Origin: Microbulbifer elongatus
GTDB lineage: Bacteria > Pseudomonadota > Gammaproteobacteria > Pseudomonadales > Cellvibrionaceae
Direction: 5' to 3'
Assembly: GCF_021165935.1 (NCBI RefSeq)
Contig: NZ_CP088953.1
Location: forward strand, 1,493,001 to 1,557,000
DNA length: 64,000 bases
Every line of letters begins with the position of its first letter. Position 1 is the first letter of the stretch. Under the pieces are notes generated by a model. That model was not told the origin of the DNA, did not search any database, and saw only the letters and a list, made by a program, of their open reading frames with translations. Shown piece after piece: positions 43,382 to 54,260 of this stretch. Both the position numbers and the translations under genes were made by a program.

Positions 43382-43960
43382 ATGGCTTCCAGAGGCGTGA
43401 ACAAAGTAATCCTGGTGGGTAACCTGGGTGGTGATCCGGAGACCCGCTACATGCCCAGCGGTGGTGCCGTAACCAATATCACCGTGGCCACTTCCGAGAC
43501 CTGGAAAGACAAGCAGACCGGCCAGCAGCAGGAGCGGACTGAATGGCACCGGGTGGTGTTCTTCAACCGCCTGGCGGAAATCGCCGGTGAATACCTGCGC
43601 AAAGGCAGCAAGGTCTATCTGGAAGGTTCTCTGCGCACCCGCAAGTGGCAGGATAAAAACACCGGGCAGGATCGCTACACTACCGAGATCGTTGCCGCTG
43701 AAATGCAGATGCTCGACAGCCGTGGTGAGGGTGGCTACCAGCAGAATCAGGGGGGCGGCTTCCAACAGCAGAATCAGGGAGGCTACGCCCAGGATCAGGG
43801 TGGCTACCAGGACGACTACTCCCAGGGCCGTTCCGCTCCATCGCCCATGGCACCCTCTCAGCAGGGTGGGCCGCAGGGCGGTCAGCCACAGAACAAACCG
43901 GCCAGCCAGCCGCCGGCGGGTGGTTTTGACAACAGCTTCGACGACGACATCCCCTTCTAA
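43382..43960 (+). CDS. ssb: Single-stranded DNA-binding protein
   Basis: 192 residues from the ATG at 43382, preceded by AGAGGAGAGG; an upstream in-frame ATG at 43220 adds 54 unrelated residues. The OB-fold spans about residues 1-110 ([20 protein letters not shown]). A Gln/Gly-rich disordered linker with repeated QNQGG-type units follows. The acidic tip DDDIPF recruits partner proteins. The linker is longer than in E. coli SSB (178 residues in total). Neighbour of the MFS gene as in pseudomonads. Confidence 0.97.
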   Translation: MASRGVNKVILVGNLGGDPETRYMPSGGAVTNITVATSETWKDKQTGQQQERTEWHRVVFFNRLAEIAGEYLRKGSKVYLEGSLRTRKWQDKNTGQDRYTTEIVAAEMQMLDSRGEGGYQQNQGGGFQQQNQGGYAQDQGGYQDDYSQGRSAPSPMAPSQQGGPQGGQPQNKPASQPPAGGFDNSFDDDIPF

Positions 43961-43977
43961 GCCGGGTCTGAACTGCG

Positions 43978-44829
43978 ATGCATCACACCGGCTATACCCC
44001 GGATACCGCGGTCGTCATCGGGGCTGGCAATGCGCTGGATAGTGCGCTGCAGAAAGGTCTACAGAAAGTGGGCTTTCGAGTGCAGCTACTGGGGGCGGAA
44101 TCGTTTGTCACCAGCGGCCTCGCCGCTGGCTCCAGACCGATTGTGGTCAATGCCGCGAGCTGTGCCGGTGGTCCCCGGATGGCGGGCGCCAAGGCCGTGT
44201 GTGAGGCGCTACTGAATCAGCCTTGCCACGCGCTGTTGCATCTTTCTTCCTACGGGGTTTTCGGCCGGGTGCGCGGTAAAAAAATCGATGAAGAGGCGGA
44301 GCCGGGGCCCCTGTCAGAGCGGGGCAAAGACTGGCTTGCCTGTGAACAGATCCTGTCCGGGGTGGATAACGCCAGTATCCTGCGCCTGGGCTGGCAGGTG
44401 GATCGCAGCGAAGATGCGCTGCTCGGGCGGGTATTGCGCACCCTGCTGGATGGGCGCACGGTGTCTCTCGATGACGTCAGTCTCGGCAATCCGGTGACTG
44501 TATCGGATCTGGTGCGGGTTTCCGTGGCGGTTGTCCAGCAGCTGGCCAGCGGCGCTCCCAAGGCCGGGCTCTATCACTATGGCTCTGCCGATACCTGTAC
44601 CGCCATGGACTTCGGCCGTGAAGTCGTGGATCGGGTGCGTTCCCTTTATGGTGAAGACTTTGCCGCGGAGCTGGAAGCGCTGGACACAGCGGACGAAGAC
44701 CGCTCGTCGGTACTGTCCTGTGAGCGGCTGCGGGACGTTTTCGGTATTCAGCAGCGCAGCTGGCGCCAGGGGCTGACCCGCCAGGTGGAGTTGTGGCTGG
44801 AGCGACTGCAGAAGGATGTGAAGGGGTAG
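43978..44829 (+). CDS. RmlD-like Rossmann-fold sugar nucleotide reductase
   Basis: 283 residues. The N-terminal dinucleotide fold is suggested by VVIGAGNALDSAL, and a dTDP-4-dehydrorhamnose-reductase-like core by LLHLSSYGVFGR and the later NPVTVSDLVRV and GLYHYGSADTCTAMDFG segments. The usual catalytic Tyr-x3-Lys pair is not evident in the matching stretch (SERGKDWLACEQIL), so catalytic activity is uncertain. It starts 17 bases after ssb and ends at a strong bidirectional terminator. The natural substrate is unknown. Confidence 0.65.
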   Translation: MHHTGYTPDTAVVIGAGNALDSALQKGLQKVGFRVQLLGAESFVTSGLAAGSRPIVVNAASCAGGPRMAGAKAVCEALLNQPCHALLHLSSYGVFGRVRGKKIDEEAEPGPLSERGKDWLACEQILSGVDNASILRLGWQVDRSEDALLGRVLRTLLDGRTVSLDDVSLGNPVTVSDLVRVSVAVVQQLASGAPKAGLYHYGSADTCTAMDFGREVVDRVRSLYGEDFAAELEALDTADEDRSSVLSCERLRDVFGIQQRSWRQGLTRQVELWLERLQKDVKG

Positions 44830-44865
44830 GCTCGGGTCTGTTAGGGCGGCTGGTCACACGGACAA

Positions 44866-44904
44866 CGAAAAAGGGCGAATCGCTGTGCGATTCGCCCTTT
44901 TTCG
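44866..44904. terminator. Bidirectional terminator
   Basis: An 18-bp perfect stem (44866-44883 with 44887-44904) around a TGT loop. A-rich on one flank and T-rich on the other, so it terminates both the + strand reductase gene and the minus strand fabB. Confidence 0.93.
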
Positions 44905-44947
44905 TCTGGTCTGCCCGCAGTGCGGGGCTTTGAACCGCCCGCCGGTG

Positions 44948-46171
44948 TCAGATCTTGTCGAAGATCAGACTGGCGTTGGTGCCGCCAAACCCGAAGGAGT
45001 TGGACAGGGCGCGATTGACCTTGGTCTCCCGCAGCTCAGTCACCAGGTCCAGTCCCTCTGCGGCTTCATCTACGCTCTCCACATTGGCGGAGGCGGCGAT
45101 AAAGTCGTTCTGCATCATCAGCAGGGAGTAGATGGCTTCCTGTACACCAGCGGCGCCCAGAGAGTGACCGGTCAGGGATTTGGTGGAGGCAAATGCCGGT
45201 ACCTTGTCGCCGAACACTTCTTTCATAGCACGCAGTTCGGCTACATCCCCTACCGGAGTGGAGGTGCCGTGGGTGTTGATGTAGTCCACACCGCCTTCCA
45301 GGCCGTTACCGTCCATTCCGGCCAGCGCCTGCTGCATGCAGCGGGCGGCGCCTTCACCGCTCGGAGCCACCATGTCATAGCCGTCGGAGGTGGCTCCGTA
45401 GCCCACCAGCTCGGCGATGATGTTGGCGCCACGCGCCTTGGCGTGTTCGTATTCTTCCAGCACCACACAGCCGCCACCACCGGCGATCACAAAGCCGTCA
45501 CGGTTGGCGTCGTAGGGGCGAGATGCGGTAGTCGGGGCATCGTTGTACTTGGAGGAAAGGGCGCCCATGGCGTCGAACAGATGGGTCAGGCTCCAGGCCA
45601 GCTCTTCACCACCACCGGCAAAGACCACGTCCTGCTTGCCCATCTGGATCAGCTCTGCACCGTTGCCGATACAGTGTGCGGAGGTAGCGCAGGCGGAAGA
45701 GATGGAGTAGTTGACGCCCTTGATCTTGAAGGGGGTGGCCAGGCACGCGGAAACGGTGCTGCCCATCACCTGGGGTACCCGGTAGGCGCCCACACGGCGT
45801 ACACCTTTGGTCTTCAGAATATTGGCAGATTCGATGATGGCGGCGGTGGAGGTGCCGCCGGAGCCCATCACCAGCCCGGTGCGAGGATTGGATACATCGG
45901 ACTCTTCCAGGCCCGCCATTGCGATGGCCTCGGCCATGGAAATGTACGCGTAGGCGGCGGAGTCGCCCATAAACCGCAGGTGTTTGCGGTCGATATGCTC
46001 TTTGAAGTCGATATCGACCACACCGGCGATCTGGCTGCGCAGACCCAGCTCGGCGTACTCATCCATGGTGCGGATGCCGCTGCGGCCGGCTTTCAGGGAG
46101 GCCAGCACTTCGGTCGTATTGTTGCCAATGCAGGAAGTGATGCCCATTCCGGTAATAACTACCCGGCGCAT
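44948..46171 (-). CDS. fabB: Beta-ketoacyl-ACP synthase I
   Basis: 407-residue condensing enzyme needed to elongate unsaturated acyl chains. The catalytic triad is visible as Cys161 (SSACATSAH), His301 ([11 protein letters not shown]) and His336 (GHSLGAAG). The C-terminal [12 protein letters not shown] is typical. It lies 76 bases after fabA on the same strand, forming the anaerobic unsaturated fatty acid operon fabAB of pseudomonads. Confidence 0.97.
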   Translation of the reverse strand: MRRVVITGMGITSCIGNNTTEVLASLKAGRSGIRTMDEYAELGLRSQIAGVVDIDFKEHIDRKHLRFMGDSAAYAYISMAEAIAMAGLEESDVSNPRTGLVMGSGGTSTAAIIESANILKTKGVRRVGAYRVPQVMGSTVSACLATPFKIKGVNYSISSACATSAHCIGNGAELIQMGKQDVVFAGGGEELAWSLTHLFDAMGALSSKYNDAPTTASRPYDANRDGFVIAGGGGCVVLEEYEHAKARGANIIAELVGYGATSDGYDMVAPSGEGAARCMQQALAGMDGNGLEGGVDYINTHGTSTPVGDVAELRAMKEVFGDKVPAFASTKSLTGHSLGAAGVQEAIYSLLMMQNDFIAASANVESVDEAAEGLDLVTELRETKVNRALSNSFGFGGTNASLIFDKI

Positions 46172-46247
46172 AGTGATCTCCAGTAAAACTTGTTGTGTGA
46201 ATTGTTATTGTTTTATGTGACAGGCGCTTGCTTGAACACAGACCCGA

Positions 46248-46772
46248 TCAGAAGTTGTCGGTGCGGGTAAACAGACCGACACGCAGGTCTTTGGCCGTGT
46301 AGATCTCTCGGCCGTCGACGGAAACGGAGCCGTTGCCGATGCCCATCACCAGCTTGCGCTCAACCAGGCGGCTCATCTGGATATGGTACGTCACTTTCTT
46401 GTTGGTCGGCAGGATCTGGCCGGTGAACTTCACCTCGCCACAGCCCAATGCGCGACCGCGGCCCGGATTGCCCTTCCAGGCCAGGAAGTAGCCGAGCAGC
46501 TGCCACATGGCGTCGAGACCCAGGCAGCCCGGCATTACCGGGTCACCGGGGAAGTGGCAGTCAAAGAACCACAGGTCCGGCGTGATATCCAGTTCGGCGA
46601 TCAGCTCCCCTTTGCCGAATTCACCGCCGTCTTTGGCAATGTGCGTAATGCGATCCAGCATCAGCATGTTGGGAGCAGGCAGCTGGGCATTGCCCGGGCC
46701 GAACATATTACCCTGGCTGCATTCCAGGAGTTCTTCACGGGTGTAGCTGCTTTTTTGAACGAAATTACTCAT
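46248..46772 (-). CDS. fabA: 3-hydroxydecanoyl-ACP dehydratase/isomerase
   Basis: 174 residues. FabA dehydrates 3-hydroxyacyl-ACP and isomerises trans-2- to cis-3-decenoyl-ACP, the branch point to unsaturated fatty acids. Catalytic His73 lies in [13 protein letters not shown] and Asp87 in GLDAMW. First gene of the fabA-fabB operon. The 298-base divergent gap to galU should hold its control region; a GCGCC-GCT-GGCGC hairpin (46941-46953) is the only structure seen there. Confidence 0.97.
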   Translation of the reverse strand: MSNFVQKSSYTREELLECSQGNMFGPGNAQLPAPNMLMLDRITHIAKDGGEFGKGELIAELDITPDLWFFDCHFPGDPVMPGCLGLDAMWQLLGYFLAWKGNPGRGRALGCGEVKFTGQILPTNKKVTYHIQMSRLVERKLVMGIGNGSVSVDGREIYTAKDLRVGLFTRTDNF

Positions 46773-47070
46773 TGGGTCCCCGATTCTGGGTATTTCTTAC
46801 ACGAGCCGGCATTCTAAGGGCTAAGGCGTCCTTGTCCAGTCGGTCATAACCCTTTTTGTGACCGGAACTGTCCCAATTAGCCCTTGACCAACCATCTGTG
46901 GCTTGAAACTCCGGACATCTTGCCAGATTGCCCGGCCGCAGCGCCGCTGGCGCACTGGCGGAATATTGCACCTGAATGTTGCAACAGAATTGTGATAACT
47001 TTCGGCGTTTCGGGAAATGGCCAGATGCTGCCACAGGTTCCCAGGCACGAATATTAATGAGGGGAGTGTC

Positions 47071-47907
47071 ATGCTCAAAAAATGTCTTTTCCCGGTCGCC
47101 GGGTACGGGACGCGTTTTCTGCCCGCCACCAAGGCCATGCCCAAAGAAATGCTGCCGCTGGTCAACAAGCCTCTGGTGCAATACGGGGTCGAAGAAGCCA
47201 TCGAGGCGGGACTGACCGAGATCGGCTTTGTTACCGGTCGCGGCAAGCGCGCCATCGAAGACCATTTCGATACCAACTTTGAGCTGGAACACCAGATTGC
47301 CGGAACCGGTAAAGAGCGCTACCTGGATTGTGTGCGCCAGGTGATCGACAGCGCCAGCTTCTCCTACACCCGTCAGGGCGAAATGCGCGGCCTCGGCGAC
47401 GCCATTCTGCAGGGGCAGCGGCTGATTGGCGATGAGCCGTTTGGTGTGGTGTTGGCCGATGACCTGTGCCTGAATGATGATCTGGGGGTGCTCGGACAGA
47501 TGGTGCAACTCTACAAGCAGTTCCGCTGCAGCATCGTAGCGGTCGAGGAAGTGCCCAAGGAGCATATCCACAAGTTCGGTGTGATTGCCGGCAACGAAAT
47601 CAAGCCCGGCCTCTACCAGGTCACCGACATGGTGGAAAAACCCAAGGCCGAAGACGCGCCGAGCAATATGGCGATTATCGGCCGCTATGTGCTGACCCCG
47701 GATATCTTCGATCTGATTCGTGAAACGCCGCCGGGCAAAAACGGCGAGGTGCAGATCACCGATGCGCTGCTGACGCAGGCCAAACGTGGTTGCGTTCTTG
47801 CATACCGTTTTAAAGGCCGCCGTTTTGACTGCGGCTCGGTGGATGGCTTTATCGAAGCCACCAACCATGTGTATCAAAATATCTATCTGCCAGGGGAGAA
47901 TGGCTGA
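47071..47907 (+). CDS. galU: UTP-glucose-1-phosphate uridylyltransferase
   Basis: 278 residues from the ATG at 47071 behind AGGGGAG; an upstream in-frame ATG at 47017 lacks a binding site. It makes UDP-glucose for polysaccharide and lipopolysaccharide. The nucleotidyltransferase motif is FPVAGYGTRFLPATKAMPKE, followed by VNKPLVQYGVEEA and the VEKPK motif. The stop is immediately followed by the next gene's ATG, so the two form one unit for sugar-phosphate activation. Confidence 0.96.
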   Translation: MLKKCLFPVAGYGTRFLPATKAMPKEMLPLVNKPLVQYGVEEAIEAGLTEIGFVTGRGKRAIEDHFDTNFELEHQIAGTGKERYLDCVRQVIDSASFSYTRQGEMRGLGDAILQGQRLIGDEPFGVVLADDLCLNDDLGVLGQMVQLYKQFRCSIVAVEEVPKEHIHKFGVIAGNEIKPGLYQVTDMVEKPKAEDAPSNMAIIGRYVLTPDIFDLIRETPPGKNGEVQITDALLTQAKRGCVLAYRFKGRRFDCGSVDGFIEATNHVYQNIYLPGENG

Positions 47908-49257
47908 ATGTCCGAGTTAACCTGTTTTAAAGCCTATGACCTGCGCGGCCGCGTGCCGGATGAGCTGAACACGGATGTCGCTTATCGAGTAGGTCGCGCC
48001 TTTGCGCAATTTCTCGACGCCCGCCGCGTCGTGGTTGGTCACGATATCCGCCTCACCAGCAGCGAGTTGACCGACGCCCTGGCCAATGGCCTGCGCGATG
48101 CGGGGGCCGATGTTTACCACATTGGTGAGTGCGGCACTGAAGAGATTTATTTTTCCACCTTCCATGGCGACTTTGACGGCGGTATCTGTGTGACCGCCAG
48201 CCACAATCCCATGGATTACAACGGCATGAAATTCGTGCGCGCGGGCTCCCGCCCGATCAGTGGCGACACTGGCCTGCTGGATATCAAAAAGCTCGCGGAA
48301 GAAAACAATTTCGGCGAAGTGGAAAAGCGCGGCGAACTGCACACGTTCGCGCACCGCGACGACTTCGTGAAACACCTGCTGGGTTATGTGGATGTTGCCG
48401 AGCTGAAACCGCTGAAGCTGGTGGTTAACGCCGGTAATGGTGGTGCCGGTAGCGTGGTGGATGCGCTGGCGCCCCACCTGCCATTCGAGTTTGTGCGCGT
48501 GCACCACGAGCCCGATGGTACCTTCCCCAACGGTATCCCTAACCCGATTCTGCCGGAGAACCGCGAGTCTACTGCTGCAGCGGTACGTGAGAGCGGTGCG
48601 GATTTCGGCATTGCCTGGGATGGTGACTTTGATCGCTGCTTCTTCTTTGATGAAGGTGGCAACTTTATTGAGGGTTACTACGTTGTCGGCCTGCTGGCGG
48701 AGGCATTCCTGCTCAAAAATCCGGGTGCCAATGTCGTCCACGATCCACGCCTGACCTGGAATACCGAAGACATCGTAAAAGCGGCGGGCGGTGAGCCGGT
48801 GCAGAGCAAAACCGGCCACGCGTTTATTAAAGAGCGGATGCGCAAGGAAGATGCCATTTACGGTGGCGAGATGAGCGCGCACCACTATTTCCGCGACTTT
48901 GCCTACTGCGACAGTGGCATGATCCCGTGGTTGCTGGTGGCCGAACTGGTAAGCCGCAGTGGCAAGTCTCTGTCCCAGCTGGTGGGTGAGCGGATGGGGG
49001 CTTTCCCCTGCAGTGGCGAGATCAACTCCAAAGTGGAAGATCCCAAAGCACTGTTAAAGGCGGCGGAAGAAAAATATGCAGGCGACGCTAACAGCGTCGA
49101 ACACGTGGATGGCCTGAGCGTGGCTTTTGATGATTGGCGGTTCAACCTGCGTATGTCCAACACTGAGCCGGTTGTGCGTCTGAATGTTGAATCCCGTGGG
49201 GATGAGGCGTTGATGAAGGCCAAGACTGAGGAGTTGCTCGGCCTGATTCGCGGGTAG
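47908..49257 (+). CDS. manB: Phosphomannomutase (ManB/CpsG type)
   Basis: 449 residues of the alpha-D-phosphohexomutase superfamily. The phosphoserine loop is [11 protein letters not shown] (Ser98), the metal loop DGDFDRC and the sugar loop [10 protein letters not shown]. It resembles CpsG/ManB and may also act on glucose phosphates like AlgC. It starts directly on the base after the galU stop, with its binding site inside galU. With manC (40421) it completes the mannose-6-P to GDP-mannose route. Confidence 0.88.
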   Translation: MSELTCFKAYDLRGRVPDELNTDVAYRVGRAFAQFLDARRVVVGHDIRLTSSELTDALANGLRDAGADVYHIGECGTEEIYFSTFHGDFDGGICVTASHNPMDYNGMKFVRAGSRPISGDTGLLDIKKLAEENNFGEVEKRGELHTFAHRDDFVKHLLGYVDVAELKPLKLVVNAGNGGAGSVVDALAPHLPFEFVRVHHEPDGTFPNGIPNPILPENRESTAAAVRESGADFGIAWDGDFDRCFFFDEGGNFIEGYYVVGLLAEAFLLKNPGANVVHDPRLTWNTEDIVKAAGGEPVQSKTGHAFIKERMRKEDAIYGGEMSAHHYFRDFAYCDSGMIPWLLVAELVSRSGKSLSQLVGERMGAFPCSGEINSKVEDPKALLKAAEEKYAGDANSVEHVDGLSVAFDDWRFNLRMSNTEPVVRLNVESRGDEALMKAKTEELLGLIRG

Positions 49258-49340
49258 TTATTTGCTTCGTAGAGATGTGTTTTCGGCGCTCGTCGTTGGG
49301 TTCTATCGAGCTCCGTAGTTGAGGCTGGTGGCGGCCCTGC

Positions 49341-49438
49341 TACCGGGTACGACTTTGCGAGACACGCCGTGAACCCATCCCTGGGGGCTCTTCCGCGAGG
49401 TCCCTCTCGCGGAAGGTCTCGCAAAGTCGTACCCGGTA
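49341..49438 (+). repeat. Three-way-junction palindromic element, copy 1
   Basis: Outer arms TACCGGGTAC...GCGAGAC (49341-49363) and their exact complement (49416-49438) pair over 23 bp. Inside are a core ACGCCGTGAACCCATCCCTG...CTC (49364-49390) with hairpin CCCA-TCCC-TGGG, and a second hairpin TTCCGCGAG/CTCGCGGAA (49391-49414). The same layout with different arm sequence occurs at 54066. Confidence 0.85.
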
Positions 49439-49514
49439 TCAGAGCCTTAGCGTGAAATCTTTTACTTCGTTTCGTATAGAGCAAAGGAATCGAAGCGCAA
49501 CAGTTAAGTGCGAA

Positions 49515-49616
49515 GGCGGGGTGCCGGGGGAAAGGTTTCGAAAGCGTCGGCGACAGGGATGTATTCACAGGGGGGCGCCTAGCTCGGTTTCGAAACCTTT
49601 CCCCCGGTGCCCCGCC
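49515..49616 (-). repeat. Palindromic element, copy 3 (inverted core)
   Basis: Arms 49515-49543 and 49588-49616 are complementary over 29 bases with two mismatches at 49521-49522. Read on the minus strand the interior contains GTGAATACATCCCTGT. This matches the GTGAAC-CCA-TCCC-TGG core of copy 1 in reverse orientation, including the TCCC loop. It lies 76 bases from copy 1. Confidence 0.7.
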
Positions 49617-49643
49617 GCCACCGCAAGAAATTAAAGCCTCTAT

Positions 49644-49683
49644 AACCAAGAAAGCCCCGGAATAACTCCAGGGCTTTTTGGTT
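49644..49683 (-). terminator. ispB terminator, overlapping its stop codon
   Basis: AACCAAGAAAGCCC and GGGCTTTTTGGTT pair with one bulge, with an inner GGA/TCC; A- and T-runs on both sides allow action in both directions. It touches the ispB stop at 49682-49684. Confidence 0.75.
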
Positions 49684-50644
49684 AGGTAGTCCGCTGAATC
49701 GAAAACTCCGCAAGCTGCCTGAGTGCAGTTTTGTGCTCACCGTCTGGCAGAAACTCCAGTTTTTCCAGAGCCAGCGCCACTTCTTTCCTCGCCCGATCAA
49801 AGGTGTAATCCAAGGCGCCACAATTCTCGATGGCCGCCACGATCTCGGTGAGTTTCTCCGAACTCTTTTGCTCAATGGCTTCTTTCACCAGCACCGCCTG
49901 TTCCGCAGTGCCATTTGCCATGGCATAAATCAGCGGCAGGGTAGGTTTGCCCTCGGCCAGGTCGTCACCCACATTCTTGCCCAGCTCTTCCGAATTACCC
50001 CGGTAGTCCAGTGCATCGTCGACGAGCTGGAACGCGGAACCCAGGTGGCGGCCGTAGAGTTTCAGGGATTCCCGTTCGTCGTCAGTACAGCCGGCCAGTA
50101 CTGCTGCGGTCTCACAAGCGGCCTCGAACAGGGCGCCGGTCTTCTTGTGGATAACTGTTAGGTAGTTTTCTTCGCTGACCGCTGGATCGCCGGCGTTCAC
50201 CAGCTGCTGCACCTCGCCCTCGGCAATGGTATTGGTGGTATCCGACAGGATGGACATGATGTCCATATCCTGCAATGCCACCATCATCTGGAAGGCGCGG
50301 GAGTAGAGGAAGTCCCCCACCAGCACCGCCGGTGCATTGCCCCACTGGGCGTTGGCGGTGAGACGGCCGCGGCGCATATCCGACGTATCCACCACGTCAT
50401 CGTGCAGCAGGGTCGCGGTGTGGATAAACTCGATGATCGCCGCCAGAGTGATATGGTTGCTGCCCTGGTAACCGGCGGCGCGGCTGCACAGCAGTACCAG
50501 TAAAGGGCGCAGGCGTTTGCCGCCAGCCTCGACCAGGTAGTGTCCGATGTTCTCCACCAGGGGAACGTCCGAGTGCAGTTGGTCGATGATGTGTTGATTG
50601 ACGGCGGCGAAGTCGTCCGCGGCTACCTGATGAAAGGGCAACAT
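49682..50644 (-). CDS. ispB: Polyprenyl diphosphate synthase (octaprenyl type)
   Basis: 320 residues, all-trans prenyltransferase making the ubiquinone side chain. First Asp-rich motif DDVVD is at 82-86 and second DDALD at 209-213; GGKRLRP near residue 41 binds isopentenyl diphosphate. Small residues before the first Asp motif (TATLL) fit a long-chain product, but the chain length is not certain. Divergent from rplU, a conserved arrangement in gammaproteobacteria. Confidence 0.93.
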   Translation of the reverse strand: MLPFHQVAADDFAAVNQHIIDQLHSDVPLVENIGHYLVEAGGKRLRPLLVLLCSRAAGYQGSNHITLAAIIEFIHTATLLHDDVVDTSDMRRGRLTANAQWGNAPAVLVGDFLYSRAFQMMVALQDMDIMSILSDTTNTIAEGEVQQLVNAGDPAVSEENYLTVIHKKTGALFEAACETAAVLAGCTDDERESLKLYGRHLGSAFQLVDDALDYRGNSEELGKNVGDDLAEGKPTLPLIYAMANGTAEQAVLVKEAIEQKSSEKLTEIVAAIENCGALDYTFDRARKEVALALEKLEFLPDGEHKTALRQLAEFSIQRTT

Positions 50645-50739
50645 GCAGGGTCCTTAATACTTCTCTGTATCGGTTTACGGCGGCAAGCCTAGCGGTTTTG
50701 GCCCCGTGCGGAAAGGAAGCCTGCCCGAAAAGTGCGCTA

Positions 50740-50768
50740 TTGTATCAAGCGGGCGAATTGATTAGAAT
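50740..50768 (+). promoter_or_regulatory. Promoter-like sequence for rplU-rpmA
   Basis: TTGTAT (50740-50745), 17-base spacer and TAGAAT (50763-50768), followed by CTGCGCCCCGC. It leaves a leader of about 150 bases before rplU in the ispB-rplU divergent gap. Confidence 0.6.
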
Positions 50769-50924
50769 CTGCGCCCCGCTCAAACCCGGTCCGCTCTGTG
50801 GGCGATTCCGTCGGCGGGAAGAAGTATCAATCATCAACGGCGCAAGCTCCCAAAATGCTGGCTAACCGGTCATCTTAACCTGACCAGCCGCTGCTTCGTG
50901 TCGTCCATTTTGGAGCATAGAAAT

Positions 50925-51236
50925 ATGTACGCTGTGATCGAAAGCGGTGGTAAACAACACCGTGTAGAAGAAGGCGAAGTACTGCGCCTGGAAAAAATTG
51001 AAGTCGCTACTGGCGAATCTGTCGATTTCGACAAGGTTCTGATGGTAGTGAACGGTGACACCATCAATATTGGTGCGCCGGTCGTGGAAGGTGCCAAGGT
51101 GACTGCAGAAGTGCTGAGCCACGGCCGCGGCGAGAAGGTGAAAATCATCAAGTTCCGTCGTCGTAAGCACTCCATGAAGCGTCAGGGCCACCGTCAGTGG
51201 TACACCGAAGTCAAAATCACTGGCATCAAAGGCTAA
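50925..51236 (+). CDS. rplU: 50S ribosomal protein L21
   Basis: 103 residues from ATG at 50925, giving the family start [28 protein letters not shown] lies upstream. An in-frame start at 50898 adds nine residues and is rejected. [23 protein letters not shown] is the family C-terminal region. Followed by rpmA after 31 bases. Confidence 0.97.
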   Translation: MYAVIESGGKQHRVEEGEVLRLEKIEVATGESVDFDKVLMVVNGDTINIGAPVVEGAKVTAEVLSHGRGEKVKIIKFRRRKHSMKRQGHRQWYTEVKITGIKG

Positions 51237-51267
51237 TCACCAGGTAACAGAAGAGGAGTAACTACTC

Positions 51268-51525
51268 ATGGCACACAAGAAAGCTGGCGGTAGTACGCGC
51301 AACGGTCGCGATTCCGAAAGTAAACGCCTGGGCGTTAAGCGCTTTGGCGGCCAAGCGGTTTCCGCAGGCAGCATCATCGTCCGTCAACGTGGCACCAAGT
51401 TCCACGCTGGCGTAAACGTTGGTATGGGCAAAGATCACACCCTGTTCGCAACCGCCGATGGCGTTGTGAAGTTTGAGGTGAAAGGCGCCAACAACCGCAA
51501 GTTTGTTTCTATCGAAACAGCCTAA
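51268..51525 (+). CDS. rpmA: 50S ribosomal protein L27
   Basis: 85-residue L27, whose N-terminus reaches the peptidyl transferase centre. [21 protein letters not shown] is the mature-type start, with no Firmicute-like cleavable leader. A strong terminator follows. Confidence 0.97.
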   Translation: MAHKKAGGSTRNGRDSESKRLGVKRFGGQAVSAGSIIVRQRGTKFHAGVNVGMGKDHTLFATADGVVKFEVKGANNRKFVSIETA

Positions 51526-51545
51526 GCGGTCATCACGCCCGATCG

Positions 51546-51573
51546 AAAAGCCCCGCAATCGCGGGGCTTTTTT
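51546..51573 (+). terminator. Rho-independent terminator after rpmA
   Basis: AAAAGCCCCGC (51546-51556), AATC loop, GCGGGGC (51561-51567) and six T. Confidence 0.93.
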
Positions 51574-51619
51574 GTATTGATCAGCCGCAAATTACACTGA
51601 AGACCGGACAACCCGGTAA

Positions 51620-52834
<1,215 letters not shown>

Positions 52835-52909
52835 GTCGTCTGCCCCTGCAGCGCAAAATCCTGTGTAAGGAATTGACCGCAGGGGCACCTCCCCCATCAT
52901 GAGGAAGAA

Positions 52910-54043
52910 ATGGATTCCATCTCGTCGCGCCAGCAACTTGCCGCCAGCAAGCGCTGGGTCGTTAAAATTGGCAGTGCCCTGTTAACCGACAATGGCCGCG
53001 GTGTGAATCGCGCCGCCATTCAGAACTGGGCTGGTCAGATCAGTGCCCTGCGCCGTCAGGGTATCGAAGTATTGCTGGTGTCCTCCGGTGCCGTGGCGGC
53101 GGGTATGGATCGCCTGGGCTGGCGCAAGCGCCCGGAATCCATTCACCAGTTGCAGGCGGCGGCGGCCGTGGGCCAGAGTCATCTGGTGCAGGTGTATGAG
53201 CACGCCTTCGGACAATTCGACTGTCGTACCGCGCAGATTCTGCTGGACCATGACGACCTCTCCAATCGCACCCGCTATCTAAATGCCCGTAGCACCATCA
53301 AAACGTTGCTGTCGCTGGGGGCGGTGCCGATCATCAATGAAAACGATACGGTGGTGACCGACGAGATTCGCTTCGGTGATAACGATACGCTCGGAGCGCT
53401 GGTGGCGAACCTGGTTGAGGCGGATGTACTGTTGATACTCACCGATGCCGATGGCCTGTTTACCCAAGACCCCCGGGATAATCCCGCCGCCGAGCTGGTG
53501 CGCGAGGCGACGGCGACCGATCCACGTCTGGTGACCATGGCGGGCGGTTCCCGCAGCGGTCTCGGTCGTGGCGGGATGGCCACCAAGGTGCGCGCGGCGC
53601 AACTGGCGGCGCGCTCCGGCGCACGTACGTTGATCGTAGGGGGCAGTGCCGATTCGGTGATCGAGCGAGTGGCGGCCGGTGAAGATCTGGGAACGCTATT
53701 GTTGCCGGAGGCGGACCGACTGACGGCGCGCAAGCGCTGGCTGGCCGGGCAGTTGCAGGTGCGCGGTAAGCTGGTGCTGGATACCGGCGCCGAGCGGGCG
53801 TTGCGGGAGCAGGGCAAAAGCCTGCTGCCGGTGGGGGTTGCCGGGCTTGAGGGGCGATTCTATCGCGGGGAGCTGGTGAGCTGCGTGAATGGCGCTGGCG
53901 AAGAGATTGCCCGGGGGCTGGTGAACTACGACAGCACCGAGGCGGTAAAGATCTGTGGTCAGCCCTCCGATCGGATTGTCGAGCTGCTCGGCTATCGCGA
54001 CGACGACGAGCTGATTCACCGCGATAACCTGATTCTGCTTTAG
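52910..54043 (+). CDS. proB: Glutamate 5-kinase
   Basis: 377 residues, first step of proline synthesis from glutamate. The amino-acid kinase domain has [11 protein letters not shown] and SSGAVAAGM, and [14 protein letters not shown]-terminal PUA domain begins near residue 275 ([13 protein letters not shown]). Start ATG at 52910 behind GAGGAAG; 75 bases after obgE. Confidence 0.96.
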   Translation: MDSISSRQQLAASKRWVVKIGSALLTDNGRGVNRAAIQNWAGQISALRRQGIEVLLVSSGAVAAGMDRLGWRKRPESIHQLQAAAAVGQSHLVQVYEHAFGQFDCRTAQILLDHDDLSNRTRYLNARSTIKTLLSLGAVPIINENDTVVTDEIRFGDNDTLGALVANLVEADVLLILTDADGLFTQDPRDNPAAELVREATATDPRLVTMAGGSRSGLGRGGMATKVRAAQLAARSGARTLIVGGSADSVIERVAAGEDLGTLLLPEADRLTARKRWLAGQLQVRGKLVLDTGAERALREQGKSLLPVGVAGLEGRFYRGELVSCVNGAGEEIARGLVNYDSTEAVKICGQPSDRIVELLGYRDDDELIHRDNLILL

Positions 54044-54065
54044 GCTTTCTTCAAGGTTTATTGGC

Positions 54066-54179
54066 GGTCTCGATTCCGGTTAAAGCCTTGCGAGACACGC
54101 CGTGCACCCATCGTTGGGGGCTCTGCGAAAACATCCCTGTTTTCGAAGGTCTCGCAAGGCTTTAACCGGAATCGAAACC
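54066..54179 (+). repeat. Three-way-junction palindromic element, copy 2
   Basis: Arms 54066-54096 and 54149-54179 pair over 31 bases with one mismatch. The core ACGCCGTGCACCCATCGTTG...CTC (54097-54123) matches copy 1 (49364-49390) at most positions. A second hairpin CGAAAACA-TCCC-TGTTTTCG (54126-54145) has a stem unlike copy 1. The inner end of the arms, TTGCGAGAC, is shared with copy 1; outward the arms differ. It lies between the convergent genes proB and rpsT. Confidence 0.85.
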
Positions 54180-54213
54180 TATCGTCAGCGACTGGCAGTT
54201 TCTTTTATGCAAT

Positions 54214-54241
54214 AAAAAACCCCGCATCAGCGGGGTTTTTT
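54214..54241. terminator. Bidirectional terminator between proB and rpsT
   Basis: AAAAAACCCCGC and GCGGGGTTTTTT pair perfectly around ATCA, with A- and T-tracts for both directions. It ends rpsT and probably proB. Confidence 0.93.
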
Positions 54242-54260
54242 GTGCTCAGGAAGCGGCGGC

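Larger units (their letters stand above)
49258..49681. other. Gene-free gap with two palindromic elements
   Basis: 424 bases between the convergent genes manB and ispB. It contains two large imperfect palindromes (49341-49438 and 49515-49616) and the ispB-side terminator at 49644-49683. No convincing gene was seen; short frames across the palindromes lack ribosome binding sites. Confidence 0.8.

Noticed and set aside
43700..43930. Repetitive Gln/Gly-coding stretch in ssb as a possible repeat element
   Set aside because: The repeats are imperfect and in frame, as expected for the disordered SSB linker.
49258..49640. Short frames across the palindromes between manB and ispB
   Set aside because: They are by-products of the inverted repeats, lack ribosome binding sites and show no recognisable protein.
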